A stretch of 64,000 bases of DNA from JAWLDA01 sp041686855 (GTDB taxonomy: Bacteria > Bacillota > Limnochordia > DTU080 > RSA5). The stretch covers positions 186,001 to 250,000 of the forward strand of contig JAWLDA010000002.1 of assembly GCA_041686855.1 (NCBI GenBank), written 5' to 3'. Shown here piece by piece: positions 35,471 through 43,507 of the stretch. How positions within the stretch are numbered: the first letter of the stretch is position 1; each line of letters opens with the position of its first letter. The notes beneath the pieces are model-generated. The model saw nothing but the letters and a program-made list of their open reading frames with translations, was not told the origin of the DNA and did no database searches. A program made the position numbers and the translations under genes.

Positions 35471-36654
35471 GTGCGCCACACCTCCATTGCAGCTCGCCCA
35501 CCGGCTGCCACCGGTGGCTCATAGCCGAGGCGCGCCATCCCGACTTCAATGGCAGCGAGAGTCGCTACCATATCCATCGGTGTCGCCGCCCCCATGTGCC
35601 CGACGCGAAACGTGGAGCCTTTCAAAGAGCCCTGCCCGCCGGAGAGGACCACGCCCGTCTCTTGTTGCACTGTTTTGCGCAAGGCCTCAACGTCCACTTC
35701 GGAGTGCTGCGCCGCCGTAACGGTGAGGGAAGCGTGGTCAGCCTCCACCAGCAGCGTGCACCCCAGCGCCTCTAAGCCGGAGCGAACCATATCGCGCATC
35801 AAACGATGGCGGGCGAAGCGTGCCGTCTTCCCCTCTTCCGCCAGGATAGCGAGGGACTCGTCGAGTCCAAAGAGAAGCGAGAGCGCCGGTGTATACGGCG
35901 TCTGCGCCCCGACAAGTGAATCGTGATACCGCTGCCAATCCGCGTAGTAGCGCGCTCCCCCGCCTCGCTCTTCGGCCAGCCCCTTGGCTCTGGGACCCAC
36001 GGCGACAAAAGCGAGGCCCGGCGGTAACATCAAACATTTCTGAGAGCCTGAAACCACGACATCTACGCCCCAGGCGTCCATCGGAAGAGGGGCACCGCCT
36101 AAAGAGCTCACCGCGTCAACGACCAAGAGTCTCTCTCGAGCGCGCACTTCCCGGGCGATGGCTTCCACGTCGTGCTGTACGGCGGTGGACGACTCGTTTT
36201 GCGTCATAAAGACAACCCTTGCCTCAGGTGTCGCCTCCATCGCTTCAACAACCGCCTGCGGTGATATGGCGGAGCCGTAAGGGGCTTCCACGATGACGGG
36301 GCGAACCGAAAAAGCTTGGCACAACTCGATCCAGCGTTCGCCGAACTTACCTGCCGTAGCTACGATACAGGTATCGCCGGGTGCGAGCAGGTTGGCCACC
36401 GCCGACTCCATCGCCAACGTGCCCGAACCGGTCAACACGTACACATCGTGTTTCGTCTCAAAGAGTTCACGCAGCCCGGAAAGAAGCCCTGTTAAGAGAT
36501 CTTGGAAGCGCGAGCTGCGATGTCCCACCATGGGGTGAGACATCGCCCGCACAATGCGTTCGGGCACGGGACTTGGTCCGGGCAACCTCAGAGAGCGGTC
36601 ACCCGCGAAGGTGACCGCGATGTCGCCCTTACCTTTCTCGCTATGCGTGCGCAA
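35458..36654 (-). CDS. Class V aminotransferase (alanine-glyoxylate / serine-pyruvate type)
   Basis: A 398-residue PLP enzyme of fold type I, class V. It has PGPSPVPERIVRAMSHPMVGHRS at the substrate-binding start, LTGSGTLAMESAVANLL, VDAVSSLGGAPLPMDAWGVD and the PLP Lys in SGSQKCLMLPPGLAFV. Family members transaminate serine, alanine, glyoxylate or phosphoserine. Because its 3' end overlaps serA, it may provide the phosphoserine aminotransferase step in place of a normal SerC; that is inference from position. It lies 12 bases after ilvC. Confidence 0.85.
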   Translation of the reverse strand: MRTHSEKGKGDIAVTFAGDRSLRLPGPSPVPERIVRAMSHPMVGHRSSRFQDLLTGLLSGLRELFETKHDVYVLTGSGTLAMESAVANLLAPGDTCIVATAGKFGERWIELCQAFSVRPVIVEAPYGSAISPQAVVEAMEATPEARVVFMTQNESSTAVQHDVEAIAREVRARERLLVVDAVSSLGGAPLPMDAWGVDVVVSGSQKCLMLPPGLAFVAVGPRAKGLAEERGGGARYYADWQRYHDSLVGAQTPYTPALSLLFGLDESLAILAEEGKTARFARHRLMRDMVRSGLEALGCTLLVEADHASLTVTAAQHSEVDVEALRKTVQQETGVVLSGGQGSLKGSTFRVGHMGAATPMDMVATLAAIEVGMARLGYEPPVAAGGRAAMEVWRTWSD

Positions 36655-36666
36655 GGCGTGTCATCC

Positions 36667-37674
36667 TCACTTGGATGCCTTGGAGCCCTTAATCCAGGGC
36701 ATCATGCTTCGCAGTTCCGCGCCGACCTTCTCAATGAGATGATCTTGTTCACGTCCGCGCATGGCCTTAAAGGTGGCTTGGTTGGCTTGATTCTCCAAGA
36801 TCCACTCCTTGGCGAATCGGCCCGACTGAATGTCGCTGAGCACACGCTTCATTTCAGCGCGCACTTCATCGGTGATGATGCGCTTGCCGACCGTCAAGTC
36901 TCCGTACTCGGCTGTGTTGGAGATCGAATAGCGCATGTAGTTAATGCCGCCCTCATAGATCAGATCGACAATCAACTTCAGCTCGTGGAGGCACTCAAAG
37001 TATGCAGCCTCCGGCTGATAACCCGCCTCAACCAGCGTGTCGAAGCCGGCTCTCACCAGCTCGGAGACGCCGCCGCACAAAACGACCTGCTCTCCGAAGA
37101 GGTCGGTCTCCGTCTCCTCGGAGAAGGTGGTCTCGATGACGCCGGCTCGGGTACAACCGATCCCCTTTGCGTAGGCGAGCCCCACTTCCTTAGCTCGTCC
37201 ACTCGCATCCTGGTGCACCGCGATGAGCCCGGGGACGCCTTGACCCTCTTGGTACATCCGCCGAACGATGTGGCCCGGACTCTTGGGCGCCACCATAAAG
37301 ACGTCGATACCCTCGGGCGGTACAATTTGGTGAAAGTGAATGTTGAAACCGTGCGAGAAGACGAGTGTCTTCCCCTCTTTAAGCTCCGGAGCAATATCCG
37401 CGTTATACACTTGCGCCTGCACTTCATCCGGAAGGAGAATGACGATCACGTCGGCCGCAGCAGCCGCCTCACGCGCCGAGACCGGCTCAAAGCCGTCAGC
37501 CACAGCTTGCCGGTAGTTGGCACTCCCCGGACGGTTGGCTACAATCACATCCACTCCGGAGTCCCGCAGGTTTTGTGCGTGCGCGTGCCCTTGACTGCCA
37601 TAGCCTAGAATCGCCACCCGCTTACCTTCCAACAAGCCCAAGTCTGCATCGCTATCGTAGTACATCGTCGCCAC
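36667..37674 (-). CDS. ilvC: Ketol-acid reductoisomerase (class I)
   Basis: A 335-residue short-form enzyme that isomerises and reduces acetohydroxy acids in valine, leucine and isoleucine synthesis. The Rossmann motif is ILGYGSQGHAHAQNLRDSG, with ANRPGS in the cofactor-specificity loop; then come VFSHGFNIH, VAPKSPGHIVRRMYQEGQG and the C-terminal knotted domain with ETDLFGEQVVLCGG. GTG at 37674 is 8 bases after AAGGAG, better placed than the ATG 9 bases further on. It follows ilvN after a 187-base gap, in which I see small hairpins but no clear promoter. Confidence 0.97.
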   Translation of the reverse strand: MATMYYDSDADLGLLEGKRVAILGYGSQGHAHAQNLRDSGVDVIVANRPGSANYRQAVADGFEPVSAREAAAAADVIVILLPDEVQAQVYNADIAPELKEGKTLVFSHGFNIHFHQIVPPEGIDVFMVAPKSPGHIVRRMYQEGQGVPGLIAVHQDASGRAKEVGLAYAKGIGCTRAGVIETTFSEETETDLFGEQVVLCGGVSELVRAGFDTLVEAGYQPEAAYFECLHELKLIVDLIYEGGINYMRYSISNTAEYGDLTVGKRIITDEVRAEMKRVLSDIQSGRFAKEWILENQANQATFKAMRGREQDHLIEKVGAELRSMMPWIKGSKASK

Positions 37675-37861
37675 GTCAATCGCTCCTTAGTGTGTGCAAA
37701 GTATGTATGCCTGTCCATTTCAACAAGTGACCCCTCCGATTCCTCGAAGGGGCCGCCTCGACATGGAACGCTTTTTACTGCGCAGGGTGTATTCGGTTGC
37801 GACGGCCATTTAACGTCGCGACTCCTAAGAGTTAGCCCCGTTTGTTAAAAGTCACCCTGTG

Positions 37862-38377
37862 TTAAGCCGACGCCGACACGCCGCGAGGAACAGAGTCAGA
37901 GCGGACGCCTCGGGCCATTGCCACTTTGCCCGTTCGCACAAGCTCTTTGATCCCATGGGGCCGCAACATACCTACCATAGCGTCCACTTTGCCCTCGTCT
38001 CCGGTCACCTCAACGATAACCGAACGCTCACTCACGTCGACAATCTTGGCCCGGAAAATATCTACAATGTGCAGGATCTCCGAGCGATTGCCGGCATCTG
38101 CTGTCACCTTGATCAACGCGAGCTCCCGGTCGACCATCTTCTCTTCAGTCAGATCGGAGACTTTGATCACTTCGATCAGCTTGTGGACGTTTTTGGTGAT
38201 TTGCTCGACGTCTCGCTTGTCGCCGTCAACCACGATGGTCATACGCGAGACGGACGGATCCTCCGTCTCACCGACGGCAATGCTCTCAATGTTATATCCC
38301 CGTCGCATGAAGAGACCTGCCACACGTGCTAGGACACCGGGTTGGTTCTCGACGAGGATTGCCAGTGTGTGCTTCAC
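37862..38377 (-). CDS. ilvN: Acetolactate synthase small (regulatory) subunit
   Basis: A 171-residue protein with an N-terminal ACT domain (about 2-75, KHTLAILVENQPGVLARVAGLF and RGYNIESIAVGET) and a C-terminal ALS regulatory domain with RELALIKVTADAGNRSEI. It confers valine feedback and stimulates the catalytic subunit. The GTG start overlaps the ilvB stop by 4 bases (GTGA, 38374-38377), so the two subunits are translationally coupled. Confidence 0.96.
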   Translation of the reverse strand: MKHTLAILVENQPGVLARVAGLFMRRGYNIESIAVGETEDPSVSRMTIVVDGDKRDVEQITKNVHKLIEVIKVSDLTEEKMVDRELALIKVTADAGNRSEILHIVDIFRAKIVDVSERSVIVEVTGDEGKVDAMVGMLRPHGIKELVRTGKVAMARGVRSDSVPRGVSASA

Positions 38378-40113
38378 GTGCCGAGCCTCCCTTTCTTGCC
38401 AATCATGTCGGCCACACTCTTACCCGCGGGGATCATCGGGAAGACGTTGGCCTCTTTGCTGACGTGAATGTCGAGGAGGACGGGACCGTCAATGCGGTGC
38501 GCCTCTTCGAGAGTGGCACGCAGCTCCTCCGGTTTACTGCAGCGCAACGCCGGTACATCGTAAGCCTGGGCCAATTTGATGAAGTCCGGGTTGTCGTGTA
38601 GATCCGACGAGGAGTAGCGACGCTCAAACATCAACTCCTGCCATTGGCGGACCATACCGAGGTAGAAGTTGTTGAGGATCGCAATTTTAACAGGAATGTT
38701 GTAGTTTTTGGCCGTCGAAAGCTCCTGGGCCGTCATCTGAAAACCGCCGTCCCCGGTGATCGACCATACCGGCAGATCCGGCCGAGCCAGCGCCGCGCCC
38801 AGTGCCGACGGGAACCCGTACCCCATCGTCCCTAGACCGCCCGAGGAGATGTGACGCCTGGGCTCCTGGAACTTGTAGTACTGTGCGAGCCACATCTGAT
38901 GCTGTCCCACATCAGCTGTACAGATCGCCCGGCCCTCGGTGACATGGTAAATCTCCTCGATCACCCGCTGCGGACTGATGACACCCTCCTGCTCCTCGTA
39001 CACGAGAGGGTACTCGCGCTTCCACGCCGCCACCTGCTCCAGCCACTCATCCTCGCGCTTCTCCCGCACTTTCTCAACAAGCGCCTGAAGAACAGACTTA
39101 CAATCGCCTACGATAGGTATATCGACCGGCTTGTTCTTGCCGATTTCTGCGGGATCGATGTCGATGTGAATGATCGTAGCGTTGGGCGCAAACTTACTCA
39201 GATCTCCCGTCACTCGGTCGTCGAAACGGGCGCCTACGGCGATCAGGAGGTCGGCATCGTTTACCGCGTAGTTTGCGTACACTGTGCCGTGCATACCGAG
39301 CATATCCAAAGAGAGCGGATGATTGCCCGGGAGAGCGCCCAGTCCCATCAGCGTCATCGTCGTCGGAATGTTGGCCTTCTCCGCGAGCGCCCGCAACTCC
39401 ATGTGCGCGCCGCTTGAGATCACACCGCCGCCAACGTAAAGGACCGGCCTCTTTGCCGTGGCGATCGCCCGGGCCGCTTCGAGAATCTGGCGGATGTGGC
39501 CCTTGACCGTGGGACGGTATCCCGGCAACGAGACGGTGTTGGGATACTCGAAGTCGATCTCCTCTAAGGTGATGTCTTTGGGCAGATCGACCAGCACGGG
39601 ACCCGGTCGCCCCGTCGAAGCGATGTGAAAGGCCTCGCGCACCACACGCGGCAAGTCTTGCGAGTTTCGCACCAAGAAGCTGTGCTTGGTGACCGGCAGT
39701 GTGATACCGGTGATGTCTGCCTCCTGAAATGCATCCGTCCCAATCGCAGCCCGGGGCACATTACCCGTGAAGGCTACCATCGGGATCGAGTCCATCCATG
39801 CCGTCGCCAACCCCGTCACGAGGTTGGTCGCACCCGGACCGGAAGTCGCCAAACACACCCCCGGCCGCCCTGTCGCTCGGGCGTAACCGTCCGCCATATG
39901 CGTGGCGCCTTGCTCGTGACGGACAAGCACGTGTTTGAGTCCGGCATCATACAATGCATCGTAGATCGGCAGGACGGCCCCACCCGGGTAGCCGAAGATC
40001 ACCTCGACCCCCTCAGCTTTGAGGCTCTCAACAAAGGCGTTGGCTGCCTTCATGCGCCGCGGGGCTACCTTCTTTGTCTGTTCTGATTCGCGCGCCCACT
40101 CGATCGCCGCCAT
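38374..40113 (-). CDS. ilvB: Acetolactate synthase large (catalytic) subunit
   Basis: A 579-residue ThDP enzyme that makes acetolactate and acetohydroxybutyrate. It shows the catalytic Glu region VRHEQGATHMADGYARATG, the FAD-associated central domain, and the ThDP-Mg motif ITGDGGFQMTAQEL...ILNNFYLGMVRQWQ. The N-terminus has about 20 extra charged residues before MKAANAFVESLKAEGVE; GGAGGG 9 bases before the ATG at 40113 supports the longer start. A T-box antiterminator and terminator precede the gene (40184-40260), so it is expected to respond to an uncharged tRNA. Confidence 0.97.
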   Translation of the reverse strand: MAAIEWARESEQTKKVAPRRMKAANAFVESLKAEGVEVIFGYPGGAVLPIYDALYDAGLKHVLVRHEQGATHMADGYARATGRPGVCLATSGPGATNLVTGLATAWMDSIPMVAFTGNVPRAAIGTDAFQEADITGITLPVTKHSFLVRNSQDLPRVVREAFHIASTGRPGPVLVDLPKDITLEEIDFEYPNTVSLPGYRPTVKGHIRQILEAARAIATAKRPVLYVGGGVISSGAHMELRALAEKANIPTTMTLMGLGALPGNHPLSLDMLGMHGTVYANYAVNDADLLIAVGARFDDRVTGDLSKFAPNATIIHIDIDPAEIGKNKPVDIPIVGDCKSVLQALVEKVREKREDEWLEQVAAWKREYPLVYEEQEGVISPQRVIEEIYHVTEGRAICTADVGQHQMWLAQYYKFQEPRRHISSGGLGTMGYGFPSALGAALARPDLPVWSITGDGGFQMTAQELSTAKNYNIPVKIAILNNFYLGMVRQWQELMFERRYSSSDLHDNPDFIKLAQAYDVPALRCSKPEELRATLEEAHRIDGPVLLDIHVSKEANVFPMIPAGKSVADMIGKKGRLGT

Positions 40114-40183
40114 TGCTGCAATCCCTCCATCTGTCCCCGTATTTCAAAGGAGCCTGCGCCTTCAAAAAAGTCGCCTGCTATAA

Positions 40184-40234
40184 TAAAAAAACCTCGCCCC
40201 CGGACAATGAGCAGCTATTGCCAGGGACGAGAGG
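40184..40234 (-). terminator. T-box-controlled terminator before ilvB
   Basis: CCTCTCGTCCCTGGCAAT (40234-40217) can pair with ATTGTCCGGGGGCGAGG (40208-40192), with a few bulges, and is followed by a run of seven T. The 5' arm overlaps the antiterminator, as expected for a T-box switch. Confidence 0.8.
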
Positions 40235-40322
40235 CAAAGTTCGCCCGCCGCGGTACCAGCCTACTTGCCGACCGGCGCCGATCTCGGCATTGACCGCCCA
40301 ATCGGCTTGTTATACTGTTTAA
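40184..40322 (-). promoter_or_regulatory. T-box leader of ilvB with an unusually short upstream part
   Basis: On the minus strand GGCTGGTACCGCGG (40261-40248) matches the T-box sequence and CTCGTCCCTGG follows as in known antiterminators. A terminator stem and T-run come next. Upstream there are only about 60-90 bases to the presumed promoter and the stop codon of the previous gene. They contain one clear hairpin, GCCGAT...ATCGGC, and no recognisable long Stem I with K-turn motif. The specifier codon cannot be assigned. It may be an ultrashort Stem I type or a reduced T-box. Confidence 0.75.
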
Positions 40323-40352
40323 AGGATATCCAAGGGGACAAGCCCTTGTCAA
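40323..40352 (-). promoter_or_regulatory. Candidate promoter of ilvB leader
   Basis: TTGACA (40352-40347) begins 2 bases after the stop codon of the preceding gene and is followed after 18 bases by TATCCT (40328-40323), a weak -10. The inverted repeat GACAAG-GG-CTTGTC overlaps the -35 element and could be an operator. The -10 assignment is uncertain. Confidence 0.45.
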
Positions 40353-40354
40353 GT

Positions 40355-40777
40355 CTATTTTCCCCGCACCAACGCTTGTAAACGCCGCCCAAACTGGAGC
40401 GCATCCTCACGGGTGCGAACGTCGGCAAAGTCCTGAACCATCGCGCCTTGCCGCTCCATCGCCCCCATCAATCGCTTAAGCGCTTTACCCGCTCCAACGA
40501 TGCCAGGGACGACAAATGCACCGGCAGGCTTCCCTTCCATCCGACTGCAACGATTTAGAGTCGCTTCGACCGGAGCGTTCAACTTACCACTGAAGGGACC
40601 CGTTGTCGCGGATCCCGCGCAAATGAGTGAGTAACTTGCGACGGGGATCACACCATCGGGGCGCTCCGAGGCCGCGAGGAGCTCGACCGTGAGCGCACCC
40701 TCGCGCAGGCCTTCGGCGATACCTTCTGCCAATTGGGAGACGCGTTTCGTCGGATCGTAGATCACAAGTGCACGCAT
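40355..40777 (-). CDS. Flavodoxin-like small protein
   Basis: About 140 residues. The sequence follows a flavodoxin-type fold: MRALVIYDPTKRVSQLAEGIAEGL (first strand and phosphate-loop position), SYSLICAGSATTGPFSGKLNAPVEA, then GKPAGAFVVPGIVGAGKALKRLMGAMERQGA. The usual T/S-x-T-G-N-T loop is not intact (DPTKRVSQ), so FMN binding is uncertain. ATG at 40777 gives the natural family start, but its Shine-Dalgarno is poor; a TTG at 40795 is an alternative. It lies between prs and the ilvB leader. No specific function is known to me. Confidence 0.6.
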   Translation of the reverse strand: MRALVIYDPTKRVSQLAEGIAEGLREGALTVELLAASERPDGVIPVASYSLICAGSATTGPFSGKLNAPVEATLNRCSRMEGKPAGAFVVPGIVGAGKALKRLMGAMERQGAMVQDFADVRTREDALQFGRRLQALVRGK

Positions 40778-40815
40778 ACTGCGGCGGGCCCCCAAACCTC
40801 AAGCGGTGTCGTACG

Positions 40816-41784
40816 TCAAAAACCGAAATTCCCCTGTCCATTCGGCTCCTCGAACAGAGTGCTCACGGAGCCGCCCGAGTGGATGCGCGAGATCGCCTCC
40901 GCAAAGATCCCAGCAACGGAGAGCACTTTGATGATCGGGTGGCGTTTGCCATAGGCAATGGGCAGGCTGTTGGTGACCGCAAGCTCCTGTAAGCCCGAGT
41001 CGGCCAGCGTCGTCGTGGCATTCCCCGAGAGGACCGCGTGGGTGACGGCTGCGTACACTTCCCGAGCGCCGTTATCCAACAGGGATGTGACTCCAGCAGC
41101 CAGGGAGCGCCCGGAGCTCACTTCATCGTCGACGATCAGGGCGCGTTGCCCGACGACATCGCCGATCAGGTGATCGACCATCGCTTTCTCGTCATTGCCC
41201 ATGCGCCGCTTGTCGATAATCGCCATCGGCGCGTGCAACCAGTCCGCATAAAGGCGAGCCATCTTGGCCCGCCCGGCATCAGGCGCAACGACGACGAGAT
41301 CGTCCCACCCTTTCTTACGAAAGTGCTCGGCTAAAATTGGAATTGCGGTCAAGTGATCGACGGGGATATGAAAGAATCCCTGGATCTGCGCAGCGTGCAG
41401 GTCCATCGTCAAGATGCGATCAGCGCCGGCCCCCTCCAACATATCGGCGATGAGGCGAGCGGTGATTGAAATGCGCGGTTGATCCTTTTTGTCGGATCGC
41501 CCGTACGGGAAGTAGGGTAACACCGCAGTGATGCGCCGGACCGAGGCCCGTTTGAGGGCGTCGATCATAATCATGAGCTCCATGAAGCCGTCGTTTACCG
41601 GATAGCACGACGGTTGCACGACGAAGACGTCGTCTTCGCGCACACTCTCGTTGATCTTGACAAACGAATTGTCGTTGCTGAACTTAAAGATGTCCGCGTC
41701 GCCGATCTGCACCCCCAGATGAGTGCAGACTTCCCGCGTAAAGTCGGGATGGGCGCGACCTGAGAAGACCTTGAGATTGTACAA
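40816..41784 (-). CDS. prs: Ribose-phosphate pyrophosphokinase (PRPP synthetase)
   Basis: A 322-residue enzyme that makes PRPP from ribose 5-phosphate and ATP. Characteristic sequences are FSGRAHPDFTREVCTHLG, NESVREDDVFVVQPSC, VLPYFPYGRSDKKDQPR, ILTMDLHAAQIQGFFHIPVD and VVAPDAGRAKMARLYAD. The PRPP loop reads IVDDEVSSGRSL, whereas the usual form has VDDIIDTAGT, and the catalytic-loop region also departs from the standard. It may therefore be a second, divergent Prs. The start is TTG with a G-rich site about 10 bases upstream. The gap to the upstream aminotransferase (41785-41919) holds the inverted repeat TGACGG-GTA-CCGTCA at 41815-41829. Confidence 0.88.
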   Translation of the reverse strand: MYNLKVFSGRAHPDFTREVCTHLGVQIGDADIFKFSNDNSFVKINESVREDDVFVVQPSCYPVNDGFMELMIMIDALKRASVRRITAVLPYFPYGRSDKKDQPRISITARLIADMLEGAGADRILTMDLHAAQIQGFFHIPVDHLTAIPILAEHFRKKGWDDLVVVAPDAGRAKMARLYADWLHAPMAIIDKRRMGNDEKAMVDHLIGDVVGQRALIVDDEVSSGRSLAAGVTSLLDNGAREVYAAVTHAVLSGNATTTLADSGLQELAVTNSLPIAYGKRHPIIKVLSVAGIFAEAISRIHSGGSVSTLFEEPNGQGNFGF

Positions 41785-41919
41785 GGTGTGACGGCCCCCT
41801 GCTTGGAGAGATCATGACGGGTACCGTCAACCTGTTCTACCTCTTTAGAGTCATTTCCTCTTGCAATACGCTATGAGCCGGGTGTGGAGCCGCCGGCGCG
41901 GCTTCGTCGGTATGCACTC

Positions 41920-43131
41920 CTAAAGTCGACTCGCTAAGAAGCGACCCAGTCGTTGGATCCCCTCTAAAATATCATCATCCGAGGCTTGGCTGTAGGCGAG
42001 GCGAATGGTGTTGGCGCCGGTTCCGTCCCGGAAGCACGCGCCTCCACTCACATACGCGACCCGCTCCTCACGCACCGCGTCGGGTAGAAGCTTCTTGGCA
42101 TCCATTCCTTCCGGCAACGTCACCCAGACAAAGAAGCCGCCCTCTGGATATGTCCAGTGAATCTCCTTCGGAAAACACTCTCCCAAGGCTTCTAACATCA
42201 AGTCGCGCTTTGCACGGTACACGTCAATCGCTCGGCCGAGGTTCACCTCAAGGAGTCCTCGCCGTGCGCACTCCAGGATGACGCGCTGGCCAAACGAGTT
42301 TGTACACAAGTCAGCACCCTGTTTCGCAATGGCAAGCTTTTGAATCGCGGGCAGAGGACCGACCACGTACCCCAGACGGAATCCCGGCAAGAACACCTTC
42401 GAAAAGGAGCCCAAGTACAACACCCTACCTAATGAATCATACGTCTTGATATGCGCTTTGGGTGTCCCTTCAAAGCGGAGCTCCCCATACGGATTATCCT
42501 CGACGATGCAAAACTCTTCAGTCTCTGCGAGGCGAACCAACGCTTCACGCCGCTCCTCGCTCAGGGTCACCCCCGAGGGATTTTGAAAGTTGGGCACCGT
42601 ATAGCACAACTTCACCCGTCCGCCTGCTTCGGACGCCTGTCGTGCGCGCAAGCGCTCAGTCAGCAGCTCGACGCGCATCCCGTCGTCGTCCATCGGCACG
42701 CCGACGAAGTCGACTTCGTAATGATCAAAGGCCGACAGGCCGCCGATGTATGCCGGCTGCTCCACCACAACGCCGTCACCTGGATTCGCAAACACTTTCC
42801 CGATCAGATCGAGGGCCTGCTGTGACCCGTTGGTTATAAGCGTCTCCTCCGGCGTACATGCAATCCCTTGAGCGCACAGCCGCGCCGCGATCATCTCGCG
42901 CAAAGCGTACAGCCCTTCGGTCGGACCGTACTGCAGTCCGGAGGCCGCCTCCGCTCGTGCAACGTAGGCGGCCACATCAGCCACCTCTTGCGACGGAAAT
43001 GTCTCAGGCGACGGGAATCCCCCCGCGAAGGAGATTATATCGCCCCGTTCCGCCAGCTTAAACGCTTCGCGGATATCTGACGCCTTCACTCGTTCAGCTC
43101 GACGTGCAAAGAGTTCTTGCCAAAATTCCAT
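41920..43131 (-). CDS. PLP-dependent class I/II aminotransferase (aromatic / 2-aminoadipate type)
   Basis: About 403 residues. It shows DIISFAGGFPSPETFP and LQYGPTEGLYALREMIA, NGSQQALDLIGKVF, the NPSG segment of the active site in PNFQNPSGVTLSEERRE, EDNPYGELRFEG, the PLP Lys in GSFSKVFLPGFRLGYVVG and RLAYSQA near the end. These fit the ARO8/LysN-like subgroup, which accepts aromatic, branched-chain or 2-aminoadipate substrates. Control by two upstream T-boxes shows that it serves synthesis of an amino acid, but which one is not clear. ATG at 43131 is 8 bases after GAGGG; the GTG at 43140 is less likely. Confidence 0.87.
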   Translation of the reverse strand: MEFWQELFARRAERVKASDIREAFKLAERGDIISFAGGFPSPETFPSQEVADVAAYVARAEAASGLQYGPTEGLYALREMIAARLCAQGIACTPEETLITNGSQQALDLIGKVFANPGDGVVVEQPAYIGGLSAFDHYEVDFVGVPMDDDGMRVELLTERLRARQASEAGGRVKLCYTVPNFQNPSGVTLSEERREALVRLAETEEFCIVEDNPYGELRFEGTPKAHIKTYDSLGRVLYLGSFSKVFLPGFRLGYVVGPLPAIQKLAIAKQGADLCTNSFGQRVILECARRGLLEVNLGRAIDVYRAKRDLMLEALGECFPKEIHWTYPEGGFFVWVTLPEGMDAKKLLPDAVREERVAYVSGGACFRDGTGANTIRLAYSQASDDDILEGIQRLGRFLASRL

Positions 43132-43150
43132 CACACACACCCTCGCAATT

Positions 43151-43188
43151 AAAAAACTCCCGGCCTCTGGAAAACAGAGACGGGAGTT
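43151..43188 (-). terminator. Terminator of T-box 2
   Basis: AACTCCCG (43188-43181 on the minus strand) pairs with CGGGAG (43162-43157), extended by TCTCTG/CAGAGG with a small offset, and is followed by a run of six T. The 5' arm overlaps the antiterminator. Confidence 0.85.
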
Positions 43189-43440
43189 CCCGCGGTACCA
43201 CTCTGATTACCGATGGAAGCTCCGTGGCGCCCATCGATCACTCATTATAATCCGGCCGTTATCGGCGGCCTACCGGCTTGGTTCGGAAAGCCTTCCCAAG
43301 CGGCTCATAAGGTGGCCGGCCACGACGATTGCACCCGCTTCCTAGGGAGACCCTTTCAGCCCAGAGGTCCCTCTCTGTCAATCTGCGGAGCTTCGCCTGC
43401 CTCGTCCTCGTCATCGCCTTTTGCGCTTTTGGTGGTCGTG
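43151..43440 (-). promoter_or_regulatory. T-box riboswitch 2 (proximal) of the aminotransferase gene
   Basis: Starting near 43440 on the minus strand, the leader has the K-turn-type sequence ATGACGAGGACGAG (43414-43401), a paired arm GACGA/TCGTC (43408-43404 with 43328-43324), a distal hairpin region and finally AGAGTGGTACCGCGG (T-box, 43204-43190) with GTCTCTG and a terminator. The distance from K-turn to the 3' arm, about 84 bases, is normal for Stem I. The specifier lies in or near GGGTGCAATCG (43336-43326), but I cannot fix the codon. Confidence 0.85.
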
Positions 43441-43477
43441 TAACGCCTGCGCATCGATCCGAATCGATGCTGTGAAT

Positions 43478-43507
43478 AAAAAAGCTCGCCCCACGTATGG
43501 GGCGAGC
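43478..43507 (-). terminator. Terminator of T-box 1
   Basis: A perfect 9-bp stem, GCTCGCCCC paired with GGGGCGAGC around a 6-base loop, is followed on the minus strand by six T. It is a textbook intrinsic terminator. Confidence 0.92.

Noticed and set aside
37675..37861. Regulatory RNA or promoter between ilvN and ilvC
   Set aside because: Hairpins such as CCCCT/AGGGG and CGACG/CGTCG are present, but there is no T-box sequence, T-run or acceptable promoter pair.
41815..41829. Inverted repeat TGACGG-GTA-CCGTCA before prs
   Set aside because: Six-base arms are expected by chance in a window of this size, and no promoter or terminator feature accompanies it. It is only mentioned under prs.
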